Source: Beijerinckiaceae bacterium (GTDB lineage Bacteria > Pseudomonadota > Alphaproteobacteria > Rhizobiales > Beijerinckiaceae). Taken from it: DNA of 16,051 nucleotides. Of this stretch, positions 6,987-14,713 are shown piece by piece. The translations under genes were made by a program, and so were the position numbers. The first letter of the stretch is position 1; each line of letters starts with the position of its first letter. Under the pieces are notes generated by a model. The model ran no database searches. It was not told the origin of the DNA and saw only the letters and a program-made list of their open reading frames with translations. Where the stretch lies: positions 1-16,051 of the forward strand of contig CANCSY010000050.1 of assembly GCA_947380915.1 (NCBI GenBank), read 5' to 3'.

Positions 6987-8156
6987 ATGACAATAACGCA
7001 CCCATCGACCCGCCCCGCCAATCCCAATTTCTCCTCTGGTCCCTGCGCCAAGCGCCCGGGCTACAGCCTTCAGAACCTCGCTGACGCGCCGCTAGGCCGC
7101 TCCCACCGCGCCAAGGTCGGCAAGGTGAAGCTGAAGCTGGCCATCGACCTCACCCGCGAAATCCTGCAGGTCCCCGCCGACTATCTCATCGGCATCGTAC
7201 CCGCCTCCGACACCGGCGCGGTCGAGATGGCCATGTGGTCGCTGCTGGGCGCGCGCGGCGTGGACATGCTGGCCTGGGAAAGCTTCGGCGAGGGCTGGGT
7301 CACGGACGTGGTCAAGCAGCTCAAGCTGAAGGATGCGCGCGTCATCACCTCTGGCTATGGCGACCTCCCCGATCTCTCCACCGTGAATTTCGACCATGAC
7401 GTGGTCTTCACCTGGAACGGCACCACGGCGGGCGTGAAGGTCCCCAATGGCGACTGGATCCCGGCTGACCGTGCAGGCCTCACCATCTGCGACGCCACCT
7501 CGGCGGCCTTCGCCCAGCGGCTCGATTGGGACAAGCTCGATGTCGTCACCTTCTCCTGGCAGAAGGTGCTCGGCGGCGAGGGCGGTCACGGCATGCTGAT
7601 CCTCTCCCCCCGCGCCGTGGCGCGGCTCGAGAGCTACCAGCCGTCCTGGCCCCTGCCGAAGATCTTCCGCATTACCAATGGCGGCAAGCTCATCAAGGGC
7701 ATATTCGAAGGCGACACGATCAACACCCCCTCCATGCTCTGCGTCGAGGACTACATCGACGCCCTGCAATGGTCGAAGTCCATTGGCGGCCTCGATGGCC
7801 TCATTGGCCGCGCCGACGCCAATCTGAAGGCCATCGCCGATTGGGCGGCGAAGACCGACTGGGTGGACTTTCTGGCCTCCGACGTCGCCATCCGCTCCAA
7901 CACCAGCGTCTGCCTCAAGATCGTCGACCCCGCGATCACCGCGCTCTCCACCGAACAGCAGGCCGCTTTCGTCAAGCAGATCCCCGCGCTGCTCGACAAG
8001 GAAAAGGTGGCCTATGACATCGATGGCTATCGCGACGCGCCTCCGGGCCTGCGCATCTGGTGCGGCGCCACGGTCGAGACCTCGGATGTGGCGGCCCTGA
8101 CCCATTGGCTCGACTGGGCTTTCGCCACGGCGAAAGCGGCCCTGCCGAAGGCCTGA
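6987..8156 (+). CDS. serC: Phosphoserine aminotransferase SerC
   Basis: SerC is a PLP enzyme that converts 3-phosphohydroxypyruvate and glutamate to O-phosphoserine and 2-oxoglutarate, the second step of serine synthesis. The 389-residue protein is of the type shared by Rhizobiales and Methanosarcina: N-terminal [15 protein letters not shown], an [16 protein letters not shown] substrate/PLP region, [27 protein letters not shown], and the lysine of [14 protein letters not shown] (K193), which should form the Schiff base with PLP. I chose the ATG at 6987 because AAGGA lies nine bases upstream and the protein then begins at the usual point; an earlier in-frame ATG at 6936 falls inside the leader. 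It lies upstream of serA in the same direction. Translation may be controlled through the leader hairpin. Confidence 0.95.
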   Translation: MTITHPSTRPANPNFSSGPCAKRPGYSLQNLADAPLGRSHRAKVGKVKLKLAIDLTREILQVPADYLIGIVPASDTGAVEMAMWSLLGARGVDMLAWESFGEGWVTDVVKQLKLKDARVITSGYGDLPDLSTVNFDHDVVFTWNGTTAGVKVPNGDWIPADRAGLTICDATSAAFAQRLDWDKLDVVTFSWQKVLGGEGGHGMLILSPRAVARLESYQPSWPLPKIFRITNGGKLIKGIFEGDTINTPSMLCVEDYIDALQWSKSIGGLDGLIGRADANLKAIADWAAKTDWVDFLASDVAIRSNTSVCLKIVDPAITALSTEQQAAFVKQIPALLDKEKVAYDIDGYRDAPPGLRIWCGATVETSDVAALTHWLDWAFATAKAALPKA

Positions 8157-8163
8157 TCTGCAC

Positions 8164-8188
8164 GCCCTCTCCCCATCAGGGAGAGGGC
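8164..8188. repeat. Perfect palindrome between serC and serA
   Basis: GCCCTCTCCC (8164-8173) and GGGAGAGGGC (8179-8188) form a 10-bp perfect stem with a CATCA loop, eight bases after the serC stop. The following CTTTCCCC is a poor U-run, so full termination is doubtful. Its form resembles the short CCTTCTCCC-type palindromes scattered in many alphaproteobacterial genomes. It may stabilise the serC end of the message or partly attenuate serA. Confidence 0.6.
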
Positions 8189-8229
8189 CTTTCCCCTCTC
8201 ATCACACATCTTGAAACACCATGTGAACC

Positions 8230-8250
8230 TTCTCCCATCGAGTGAGAGGG
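8230..8250. repeat. Degenerate second palindrome before serA
   Basis: TTCTCCCA and TGAGAGGG flank a TCGAG loop with one mismatch and G-T pairs. It is similar in sequence to the palindrome 45 bases upstream and could be a decayed copy of the same repeat. It ends eight bases before the serA ribosome-binding site. Confidence 0.4.
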
Positions 8251-8270
8251 ACGCATCAAGGGAGAACACA

Positions 8271-9857
8271 ATGGCGCCCCGCGTTCTGATTTCCGACGCC
8301 CTGTCACCCGCCGCCGTGCAGATTTTCAGAGATCGCGGCGTGGAGGTCGACTTCCAGCCCAATCTTGGCAAGGACAAGGATAAACTTGCCGAAATCATCG
8401 GGGATTACGATGGCCTCGCCATCCGCTCCAACACCAAGGTCACAGCAAAATTGCTGGAACAGGCGACCCGCCTCAAGGTGATCGGGCGCGCGGGCATTGG
8501 CGTTGATAACGTCGACATTCCCGCCGCCACGGGCCGGGGCGTGATCGTGATGAACACGCCTTTCGGCAATTCCATCACCACGGCCGAACACGCCATCGCC
8601 ATGATGTTCGCGGTGGCCCGCGAGATTCCCGCCGCCGACGCCTCCACCCAGGCGGGCAAGTGGGAGAAGAACCGCTTCATGGGCGTCGAGATCACCGCCA
8701 AGGTGCTGGGCATCATTGGCTGCGGCAACATCGGCTCCATCGTCGCCGACCGGGCGCTGGGCCTCAAGATGCGCGTTATCGCCTTCGATCCCTTCCTGTC
8801 CCCCGAGCGCGCCCGCGACATGGGCGTCGAGAAGGTGGAGCTGGACGATCTCTTGCGCCGCGCCGATTTCATCACACTGCATACGCCGCTCACGCCGCAG
8901 ACGCGTGGCATCATGAATGCGGAGAATATCGCCAAGACCAGAAAGGGTGTGCGCATCATCAATTGCGCGCGCGGCGAACTGGTCGATGAAGCGGCCATGC
9001 GCGATGCGCTGGTGTCCGGCCATGTGGCGGGCGGCGCCTTCGACGTGTTCTCCGACGAGCCCGCCACCAGCAATGTGCTCTTTGGCCTGCCGAACGTGGT
9101 CTGCACGCCGCATCTCGGCGCCTCGACGTCAGAGGCGCAGGAGAATGTGGCCTTGCAGGTGGCCGAGCAGATGTCCGACTATCTGACGCGCGGCGCCATC
9201 TCCAACGCGGTGAACTTCCCCTCGATCACCGCCGAGGAAGCGCCGAAGCTGAAGCCCTTCATCGCGCTGGCGGAGAAGCTGGGCTCCTTCGCGGGCCAGC
9301 TCACCGACACCGACATCAAGAAGGTGACGATCACCTATGAAGGCGCGGTCGCCGATCTGAAAGTGAAGGCGCTCACCGCCTCCGCCATCGCGGGCCTGCT
9401 GCGGCCCCTGCTGTCGGATGTGAATGTGGTCTCGGCACCGACCGTGGCCAAGGAGCGCGGCATCGTCATTGACGAGGTATCGCGCGCCGCCGAGGGCGAT
9501 TATGAATCGCTGATCACCCTGGCGGTCACCACGCAGACGCAGGAACGCGCTGTCGCCGGCACGGTCTTCCACGACGGCAAGCCGCGCATTCTCTCCATCA
9601 AGGGCATCAAGGTGGACGGGGAATTCGCGCCGTCCATGATCTATGTGACCAACGAGGACAAGCCCGGCTTCATCGGCCGCTTTGCGGGAACCCTTGGGGA
9701 TGCGGGCCTCAACATCGCCACCTTCGCGCTGGGCCGCGACCGCGAGGGCGGTTCGGCCATCGCCCTGGTCGAGGTGGATGGAGCCGTGCCCGATCAGGTG
9801 CTTGCGAAGGTGCAGCAGATCCCCGGGGTGAAGCAGGCCAAGGCGTTGAAGTTCTGA
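8271..9857 (+). CDS. serA: D-3-phosphoglycerate dehydrogenase SerA, long ACT-domain type
   Basis: SerA oxidises 3-phosphoglycerate to 3-phosphohydroxypyruvate with NAD, the committed step of serine synthesis. The 528-residue protein is of the long class with substrate-binding, nucleotide-binding, intervening (ASB) and C-terminal ACT domains. Visible motifs: GRAGIGVDNVD, the dinucleotide-binding GCGNIG at 150-155, and the catalytic set R234 (CARGELVD), E263 (SDEP) and H281 (PHLGAST). The ACT domain is at about 455-528, starting MIYVTNEDKPGFIG; in relatives it senses serine. The ATG at 8271 has AAGGGAGA six bases upstream. It follows serC by 114 bases in the same direction, so the two very probably share a transcript from the serC promoter. 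No residue is missing. Confidence 0.97.
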   Translation: MAPRVLISDALSPAAVQIFRDRGVEVDFQPNLGKDKDKLAEIIGDYDGLAIRSNTKVTAKLLEQATRLKVIGRAGIGVDNVDIPAATGRGVIVMNTPFGNSITTAEHAIAMMFAVAREIPAADASTQAGKWEKNRFMGVEITAKVLGIIGCGNIGSIVADRALGLKMRVIAFDPFLSPERARDMGVEKVELDDLLRRADFITLHTPLTPQTRGIMNAENIAKTRKGVRIINCARGELVDEAAMRDALVSGHVAGGAFDVFSDEPATSNVLFGLPNVVCTPHLGASTSEAQENVALQVAEQMSDYLTRGAISNAVNFPSITAEEAPKLKPFIALAEKLGSFAGQLTDTDIKKVTITYEGAVADLKVKALTASAIAGLLRPLLSDVNVVSAPTVAKERGIVIDEVSRAAEGDYESLITLAVTTQTQERAVAGTVFHDGKPRILSIKGIKVDGEFAPSMIYVTNEDKPGFIGRFAGTLGDAGLNIATFALGRDREGGSAIALVEVDGAVPDQVLAKVQQIPGVKQAKALKF

Positions 9858-9859
9858 GG

Positions 9860-9932
9860 GTGGCAGTCGGCAGTCGGAAGGTGGCGCTGAATTGCTGGCC
9901 CTTCCTTTCTAATGCCGAATGCCGACTGCCCA
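9860..9932. repeat. Long inverted repeat with 7-base tandem repeats in its arms
   Basis: Between the convergent ends of serA and the transporter gene, GGCAGTC is repeated directly at 9862-9868 and 9869-9875. ATGCCGA is repeated at 9912-9918 and 9919-9925, followed by CTGCC. The two halves are near reverse complements, with about 35 bases between them. This could act as a two-way terminator for the convergent genes or be a copy of a dispersed genomic repeat. Confidence 0.65.
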
Positions 9933-10850
9933 CTACCGCTTCCCCTGCTCGGAAATGAAAAGTCCCGACAGCACCAACGCCAGCGAAGCAGCGTGAAACC
10001 AGTGGAAGGTTTCGCGCAGGACAACGACCGACAGAATGGCGCCCACCACCGGCACCAAATTCTGGAACACGCCCGCCCGCCCCGGCCCGATCATCTCCAC
10101 TGCGCGGATCCAGCAGACCTGTCCGACGATGGAGGTGAAGACCGCCACATAAAGCAGCACCAGCAGGCCCTGCCAGCCCGGCCAGATGGCTTCGCCCAGC
10201 ATGGCTTCCACCATCATGGCGGGCGCGGAGGAGACCAGCGCGGCGATGGACACGCCAATGAAAAAGGCCATGGCCGATAAAGGCGGGCGCTTGCGCAAGG
10301 CAAGAGTGAACGCGGCATAGATCGCGGCGCCCAGAAAGGCGAAGGCGTCGCCCTTGTTGAACTGAAGGTCCAGCAGGCGCGAGGGCTCGCCCTCGGTGGC
10401 GATCAGCACGATTCCGGCCATGGTCAGCGCCACGCCGAACATGCGCATCGCGCCGACACGCACGCCATAGACGACCCTGGCGCCCGCCAGCACGAGGACC
10501 GGCAGAACGCCCTGGATGATCGACAGATTAAGCCCGGTGGTGAAGCGTGCGCTCTCGTAGAACAGGGCGTTGGAAATCGTGAATCCGATCACGCCCATGG
10601 GCAAGAGAAATGCCCAGTGCGGCCTGAGCGAACCCAGCACGGCGCCCAGCCGCTTGCCCATCATGACCGCGATGAGCGCTGCAACCACGATCCAGCGCAG
10701 GCCCACCAGCACCATGGGCGAAATCTCGCCCACAGCGAAACGCGCCGCCGCCACATTGCCGCCCCAGACCAGCGAGCTGAAAGTCAGCAACAGCCAGGGA
10801 TTGCGCATGATGCGCGAAGGGAGCGGTTTGCGGGCGCCAGCATCGCTCAT
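9933..10850 (-). CDS. EamA/DMT-family transporter (second gene of tandem pair)
   Basis: This is an inner-membrane drug/metabolite transporter family protein with two EamA repeats, likely ten transmembrane helices over 305 residues. The substrate cannot be told from sequence; relatives export amino acids or other metabolites. Family signatures include WLLLTFSSLVWGGNVAAARF in the first helix, the NLSIIQGVLPVLVLAGA segment of the first repeat, and IGPGRAGVFQNLVPVVGAIL in the second. Its ATG overlaps the stop of the upstream paralogue as ATGA, which points to translational coupling. It converges with serA. The two proteins align along their length, so the pair arose by tandem duplication. Confidence 0.88.
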   Translation of the reverse strand: MSDAGARKPLPSRIMRNPWLLLTFSSLVWGGNVAAARFAVGEISPMVLVGLRWIVVAALIAVMMGKRLGAVLGSLRPHWAFLLPMGVIGFTISNALFYESARFTTGLNLSIIQGVLPVLVLAGARVVYGVRVGAMRMFGVALTMAGIVLIATEGEPSRLLDLQFNKGDAFAFLGAAIYAAFTLALRKRPPLSAMAFFIGVSIAALVSSAPAMMVEAMLGEAIWPGWQGLLVLLYVAVFTSIVGQVCWIRAVEMIGPGRAGVFQNLVPVVGAILSVVVLRETFHWFHAASLALVLSGLFISEQGKR

Positions 10851-11761
10851 GGGCGCCGCCCCAACCGCTCTGCAATGATCACCCCGCCGATGACGAAAGC
10901 CAAGGCCACCGCATGATAGGGCTCGAAGGCCTCATGCAGAAGCAGCGCCGCGAAGATCGCGCCAATGACGGGCGTCATGTTGTAGAAAAGCGACGCACGG
11001 CCAGGGCCGATCAGTTCGACGCCGCGAATGAAGAAAAGCTGGGCCAGAAGCGATGGGAAGATCGCGGTGTATAGCAGCACCACCCAGCCAAGGCCGGTGG
11101 GCCAGAACATGCGTCCGGTGACGCCTTCCCAGACGACAAAGGGCAAGGCCGACAAAAAGCCGGCGAACGTCATGGTGACGAAAAGGCCGAGGGAGGAGCA
11201 TTTCGGCCTGTTGCGCAAGGAGAGCGTATAACCCGAATAGATGATGGCCGCCGCCAGCACGCCCAGATCGCCCATGCGGAAGTTCAATGCGCGCAAGGCG
11301 AGAAGATCGCCATGGGTCGCCACCAGAGCCACACCGACGAGGGTCAGGGCGCAACCGGCGATCTGCACGGCGGTGACGCTTACGCCCCATGCGACCCAGG
11401 CGCCGAGCAGCACAAGGACCGGACTGACGCCCTGAATGATCGCGAGATTGACGCCGGTCGTGTAATAGGCGGAGACGTAAAAGAAGACCGTGAACAAGGT
11501 GAAACCGCAGGAGCCCATGAGCCCGATGCGGATCCAGTGCGGCGCAAGCGCAGGCCAGTCGTTCATGAGCGGTCGGCGGGCGAGGGCCAGCAGGATCACG
11601 CTGGCGATTCCCCAGCGCGCGAACACCAGAAACATGGGGGATATTTCGCCAACCGCAAGGCGGGCGGCGACCACATTGCCGGACCAGAAGATGCAGGTCA
11701 GCGCGATCAGCAGCCACGGATTGTCATAAAGGCGAAGCAGGGCGGTCCGGGGAAAAGACAA
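10847..11761 (-). CDS. EamA/DMT-family transporter (first gene of tandem pair)
   Basis: This 304-residue polytopic inner-membrane protein has two EamA repeats and about ten helices. It matches the downstream paralogue at many positions: NPWLLIALTCIFWSGNVVAA, AVGEISPM, TTGVNLAIIQGVSPVLVL, and IGPGRASLFYNMTPVIGAI. No ATG or GTG is available before the first helix, so I chose a TTG at 11761 with GGAAA about five bases upstream; this start is moderately certain. The substrate is unknown. A two-gene product set with four-base overlap raises the chance that they act together, but most EamA proteins work as single-gene homodimers or monomers. Confidence 0.85.
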   Translation of the reverse strand: MSFPRTALLRLYDNPWLLIALTCIFWSGNVVAARLAVGEISPMFLVFARWGIASVILLALARRPLMNDWPALAPHWIRIGLMGSCGFTLFTVFFYVSAYYTTGVNLAIIQGVSPVLVLLGAWVAWGVSVTAVQIAGCALTLVGVALVATHGDLLALRALNFRMGDLGVLAAAIIYSGYTLSLRNRPKCSSLGLFVTMTFAGFLSALPFVVWEGVTGRMFWPTGLGWVVLLYTAIFPSLLAQLFFIRGVELIGPGRASLFYNMTPVIGAIFAALLLHEAFEPYHAVALAFVIGGVIIAERLGRRP

Positions 11762-11771
11762 GATGTTTCCA

Positions 11772-11823
11772 ATGCAGGCGGCGGCTGAGCCTTGCTTGTA
11801 ACGGAAAAACCGCCGCCTTGCAT
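11772..11823. repeat. Inverted repeat upstream of the transporter pair
   Basis: ATGCAGGCGGCGG at 11772-11784 and CCGCCGCCTTGCAT at 11810-11823 are reverse complements apart from one extra T, with 25 bases between. The element lies between the stop of the PRC-like gene and the transporter start on the minus strand. No U-run follows the stem on that strand. It may be a terminator-like barrier or part of the leader of the transporter message. Confidence 0.5.
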
Positions 11824-11824
11824 G

Positions 11825-12211
11825 TCAAGTCTGCGCCTGCCGCTCATAATAGACGTCATAATAAATATGGGCGCGATGCACGCAGGCTCTCGCGCGTCCG
11901 ATGGAGCGCGACCAGACCGGGCCCTGCAAAAACAAGGGCGCAGTCACATCCGCCAGATAGGCGCGCAGGCGTCCATCATAGCGCAGCGCCGCCCAGGGCA
12001 CCGGCCGCAGGGAGCGCAGCGCGCGCCCGCGCCCCACCAGCAGACAGAGGGGCTGGCCGCTGGCCTGATCGAGCGCCAGCACGCGGCCATGGCCAAGCCG
12101 CTCCCCGTCATAGCCCCAAACGGGCGCAGGGGCGGGAATGTCAGCCAGAAAGATGGCCGCCTGCTCCGGATTGATGAGGGAAAGGTCAGGGCTGCTGAAG
12201 CGATTCTGCAT
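11825..12211 (-). CDS. Small protein with PRC-barrel-like segment, function unknown
   Basis: I chose the ATG at 12211, giving 128 residues, because GGAGG lies seven bases upstream, a strong ribosome-binding site; an ATG at 12235 would add eight residues without such support. There is no signal peptide or membrane segment. Residues about 40-78 (GHGRVLALDQASGQPLCLLV then PWAALRYDG) have the beta-rich pattern of a PRC-barrel domain, often seen in small soluble proteins of alphaproteobacteria. The C-terminal part is rich in Arg and Tyr. It follows the toxin-antitoxin remnant by 77 bases and precedes the transporter pair; a link with either is not evident. The assignment to PRC-barrel is tentative. 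Confidence 0.6.
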   Translation of the reverse strand: MQNRFSSPDLSLINPEQAAIFLADIPAPAPVWGYDGERLGHGRVLALDQASGQPLCLLVGRGRALRSLRPVPWAALRYDGRLRAYLADVTAPLFLQGPVWSRSIGRARACVHRAHIYYDVYYERQAQT

Positions 12212-12288
12212 GGTGGCGCCTCCATGCGAAAGCAACGCCTGATCCCGGCCTCCTGTTCCCGGGGGAGGGTCCTCAGGGTGACAGGCAG

Positions 12289-12888
12289 CTATTCGTGATG
12301 GTCACCGCCATCGCGTCCTTGACGCAACTGGCGTCGCAATCGCCCGGCCGTTGTCGCTTCCTGTTCGGCAAGGCGTTGTCTATCAATATTTCGACCGCTT
12401 GCGGCGGCCGCGTCGAGAATATGGTCAGCAGACTGTATGAACCCGGCAAACTCAAGCTCACGCCAAAACTCTCCGGTGCTGATCAGGCTGGCGCGCTCAT
12501 CGACGACAGCGCGCCTTTTGCGCACATCGCTATCCTCGAACAAAAGAAGTGCTTCGGCATCCGGCCTGCTTCGCAAAAAACACTCAAGCGTTTCCAGAGC
12601 CGCCTGCTCGCCAAGGCCACGAATGGAGCGGCCTTCCTCAAGTCGGCGTTGCTGATCTATGCCTATGTCGGTCGGGATGATGCGGACGCATTCAAGGTGT
12701 TCGTTGATCCACTCAACGATCTGATCAGCCCCTGGGGCGCCATGAACACGCGTCGCTTCAATTTAGACAGCGTCAGGGATGCTGACAGGCAGGCCGGCCC
12801 GAAGCAAAACGTGCAGAGATCCTGCAAGCACGAGAGTGAGCAGGGGCGAAGTGTCGGTGACGATCAGGCTGAAAGGTCGGCCAGTCAC
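12289..12888 (-). pseudogene. PIN-domain toxin gene interrupted by an in-frame TAA
   Basis: The reading frame starts with a GTG at 12888 that overlaps the antitoxin stop as GTGA. It reads 41 codons (including SLIVTDTSPLLTL and IPDAV), then a TAA at 12765-12763, then continues open for 157 further codons to a TAG at 12291. Across the stop the sequence behaves as one PIN-domain ribonuclease: acidic positions D12, E44 (IEATR), E94 (LGEQAAL) and D119/D121 (FEDSDVR), and the late ISTGEFWRELEFAGFI helix. Such toxins cleave RNA and are held by the upstream antitoxin. The usual residue at the stop would be aromatic, so TAT or TAC to TAA by one base change is likely. The rest of the frame shows no other damage, so the mutation is recent, a sequencing error, or bypassed. 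Confidence 0.8.
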
Positions 12889-13106
12889 GAGTGCGCCGCT
12901 GTCAGGGCTTCCCGAATGATGGCCCGCCCCCTTTGGCGAGCCGCCACATTCGGGCCTTCCATGGGAGCGATTGGTTGGCGAAGACCAAGTTCTCCAAGCC
13001 CACCCAATACCTGCACATAATTCTCAAATCCATGTTCACGCAGGGCGGTCCAGGTGATGTCACCACCAGCATAGGCGCGAAGCAGACGTTCCTTTTCCTT
13101 GTCCAT
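12885..13106 (-). CDS. Antitoxin of a PIN-type toxin-antitoxin module
   Basis: This 73-residue acidic/basic helical protein starts at the ATG at 13106 (MDKEKERLLRAYAGGDITW). It resembles the small antitoxins found directly upstream of PIN-domain toxins: an N-terminal helix with a short 'G-D-I-T' turn, a middle VQVLGGLGELGLRQP segment, and an Arg-rich C-terminal helix (ARQRGRAIIREAL) that would bind the toxin. A longer reading from 13199 is possible but lacks a ribosome-binding site and reads as unconserved sequence. Its stop overlaps the toxin start by four bases. The gene is intact although the toxin frame is interrupted, the order in which such modules usually decay without harm. Confidence 0.75.
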   Translation of the reverse strand: MDKEKERLLRAYAGGDITWTALREHGFENYVQVLGGLGELGLRQPIAPMEGPNVAARQRGRAIIREALTAAHS

Positions 13107-13155
13107 GGGAGCTACCCCGTTATTGGAGCCAAGACCTTGACCATTGAAATGATGA

Positions 13156-13199
13156 CGATCAGGAGATCGCCGCATGATCTGAACCAGAACGCTTGTCAA
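13156..13199 (-). promoter_or_regulatory. Candidate promoter and operator of the toxin-antitoxin module
   Basis: On the minus strand, a perfect TTGACA lies at 13199-13194, about 88 bases before the antitoxin start, with no strong -10 (TCATGC at spacing 16 is the best I see). A palindrome CGATC-AGGA-GATCG at 13156-13169 lies just downstream. It is well placed to be the operator for autoregulation by the antitoxin. Both assignments are inferences from position and symmetry. Confidence 0.35.
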
Positions 13200-13244
13200 T
13201 TCTGGGGGATCTGGGCGCCAATGTCGAGATCATCCCTCATTGCC

Positions 13245-13265
13245 CGGCAGGAAAGGGACCTGCCG
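13245..13265 (-). terminator. Hairpin after the membrane-protein gene
   Basis: CGGCAGG (13245-13251) and CCTGCCG (13259-13265) form a 7-bp stem with a seven-base loop, starting eight bases past the stop of the gene ending at 13274 on the minus strand. No U-run follows. It is a possible weak terminator separating that gene from the toxin-antitoxin module. Confidence 0.35.
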
Positions 13266-13273
13266 CGCCAAGC

Positions 13274-14644
13274 CTAAGGCTTGTCCCAGGCCTGCATGGC
13301 CTGCGCGAGGGCGCGGTCGCCGGAGGCGCCCTTTTCGAAGGTCAGCTTGGCGATGCGGCCATTGCTCAGGACCATGGGAATATCGACCCAGCCGCGATCG
13401 CGCATCAGTTCCATGTTGCGGCTGACAATCTTGTCCCCGGTGGACAGGCCCACAAGGAAATAGTTGGGCATGATGGGCGCAGGTACGCCCACCAGCGGGG
13501 CGCCATTGGCGCTGTCCTCGATGCGCATCTGCGGCGTGTCGATCTCCGCTATCCCGGGGGCGTCCGATCCTGGAGCGGGCGTGAAGCGGAACTCCATCGT
13601 ATGGCTGGCGGGCAGCCTTGAGTCGATGTTGCGCGACATGCGCATGGAAACAGTCAGCTTGGCGTCAGGCAGGGCGATCTCGGCCACCAGAACCGGCTGC
13701 TCGCCGGAAGTGTCGAGGCGCCAGAGGCTCGTACCGATGAAGGTCTTCACCTTCTGCGGCTCATCAGGCGCTTCGATGAGGATCGCCGCCCGTTGCGCGA
13801 CAGGGAGGAGCGCCTCGGGAGCCGGCGGAGGCGGCGCGGCGGCGGGCGCCGGCGCCCCAGCGCGGCCGGTCTGATCCGAGCCGACGCGGTCGATGAGCTT
13901 GCCTGCCGGCGCCTCCGCCTCCTCCGTGCTGACGGGAGTGCGGGAACGGGCGTAGTCCTGCGGATTATCCTTCAGGCGGATGGCGAGAGCCGCCACAGCA
14001 GCGGTGGCCGCGATCAGGATGACGCCAAGAATGGCCATCCGCTTCATGGGATGGGGAGGAGACTTGGGCGGCGCGATCGCCACGGGACGACGACCTTCGC
14101 GGCGTTCATCGTCAGGATCGAGCACGACCTCCTGCTGCTCCGCGCGGTCGGGCGGAACAGACCGCGCGCCGTCGGACTTTGCCGCAACTTCCCCATCGCG
14201 CAGACCGCCATGGACCGGCGGCGCCAAGGAATTGAGCGGCAGATCGGCCCCGGACTTGAGCTCGGGCCTCAGTTCCGGGCTTGCAGCGGGGGATGAGGCC
14301 CCGCCGCCAAGACCAGTGGTGCGCAGCGACTGGGCTGGCGAGCCGGGCCGGGCCGCGCCCGCCGGAGACAGGGGCCGCTGGGCGCCTGGAACGAAGGGCC
14401 TACCGGACGCGCTGGTGGCTGGAGATCCTCCACTGCGCTGAAGCGCCGCCTCCAGCTGGGCGATGGAAAGGTTGAGGGCCTGGTTTTCCCGGTTGATGTA
14501 GCTCTCGGGCACCGGAGGCTGCACATTGCGCAGCTGCGTGAGCAAAGCCTTGCGCGCACGCTCATAAATGGCGCGCCGGGTCTCGGGCGTTGATTCCGGC
14601 AGGCTCGAAACAGCTCGTTCGAGCAACGGATAATAATCAGCCAT
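13274..14644 (-). CDS. Single-pass membrane protein of unknown function
   Basis: This 456-residue protein has three parts. Residues 1-70 form an alpha-helical N-terminal region (MADYYPLLERAV, ETRRAIYERARKALLTQL). A long low-complexity Pro/Ala/Ser/Arg-rich stretch runs to about 200, followed by one transmembrane helix at about 203-223. A second Pro/Ala linker leads to a C-terminal globular domain from about 285 to 456, which has beta-strand patterns and several conserved-looking Trp and Arg residues. By the positive-inside rule (basic residues before the helix) the C-terminal domain should be periplasmic. Proteins of this layout occur in Rhizobiales, but I know no function. The ATG at 14644 has only a weak AAAAG upstream. 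It follows purA by 69 bases in the same direction and may be cotranscribed with it. Confidence 0.8.
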   Translation of the reverse strand: MADYYPLLERAVSSLPESTPETRRAIYERARKALLTQLRNVQPPVPESYINRENQALNLSIAQLEAALQRSGGSPATSASGRPFVPGAQRPLSPAGAARPGSPAQSLRTTGLGGGASSPAASPELRPELKSGADLPLNSLAPPVHGGLRDGEVAAKSDGARSVPPDRAEQQEVVLDPDDERREGRRPVAIAPPKSPPHPMKRMAILGVILIAATAAVAALAIRLKDNPQDYARSRTPVSTEEAEAPAGKLIDRVGSDQTGRAGAPAPAAAPPPPAPEALLPVAQRAAILIEAPDEPQKVKTFIGTSLWRLDTSGEQPVLVAEIALPDAKLTVSMRMSRNIDSRLPASHTMEFRFTPAPGSDAPGIAEIDTPQMRIEDSANGAPLVGVPAPIMPNYFLVGLSTGDKIVSRNMELMRDRGWVDIPMVLSNGRIAKLTFEKGASGDRALAQAMQAWDKP

Positions 14645-14713
14645 CGCCGCTTTTCAGATCACAAGTTACTCAACCGGAAACCCGTGCACGGAGATTGAGC
14701 CAGAAGAAAGGCG

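Noticed and set aside
7092..8105. Minus-strand frame opposite serC (and a similar one opposite serA at 8304-9113)
   Set aside because: Both are antisense to well-identified enzymes and encode His/Gly/Asp-rich shadow sequence.
9862..9930. CRISPR-like or attachment-site interpretation of the 7-base repeats
   Set aside because: The units are too short, are directly adjacent without spacers, and no cas gene or integrase is nearby.
12295..13020. Plus-strand reading frame of 241 codons across the toxin-antitoxin region
   Set aside because: It was tempting because the toxin on the other strand is interrupted, but its product has no recognisable motif, while the minus strand reads as antitoxin plus PIN domain on both sides of the TAA.
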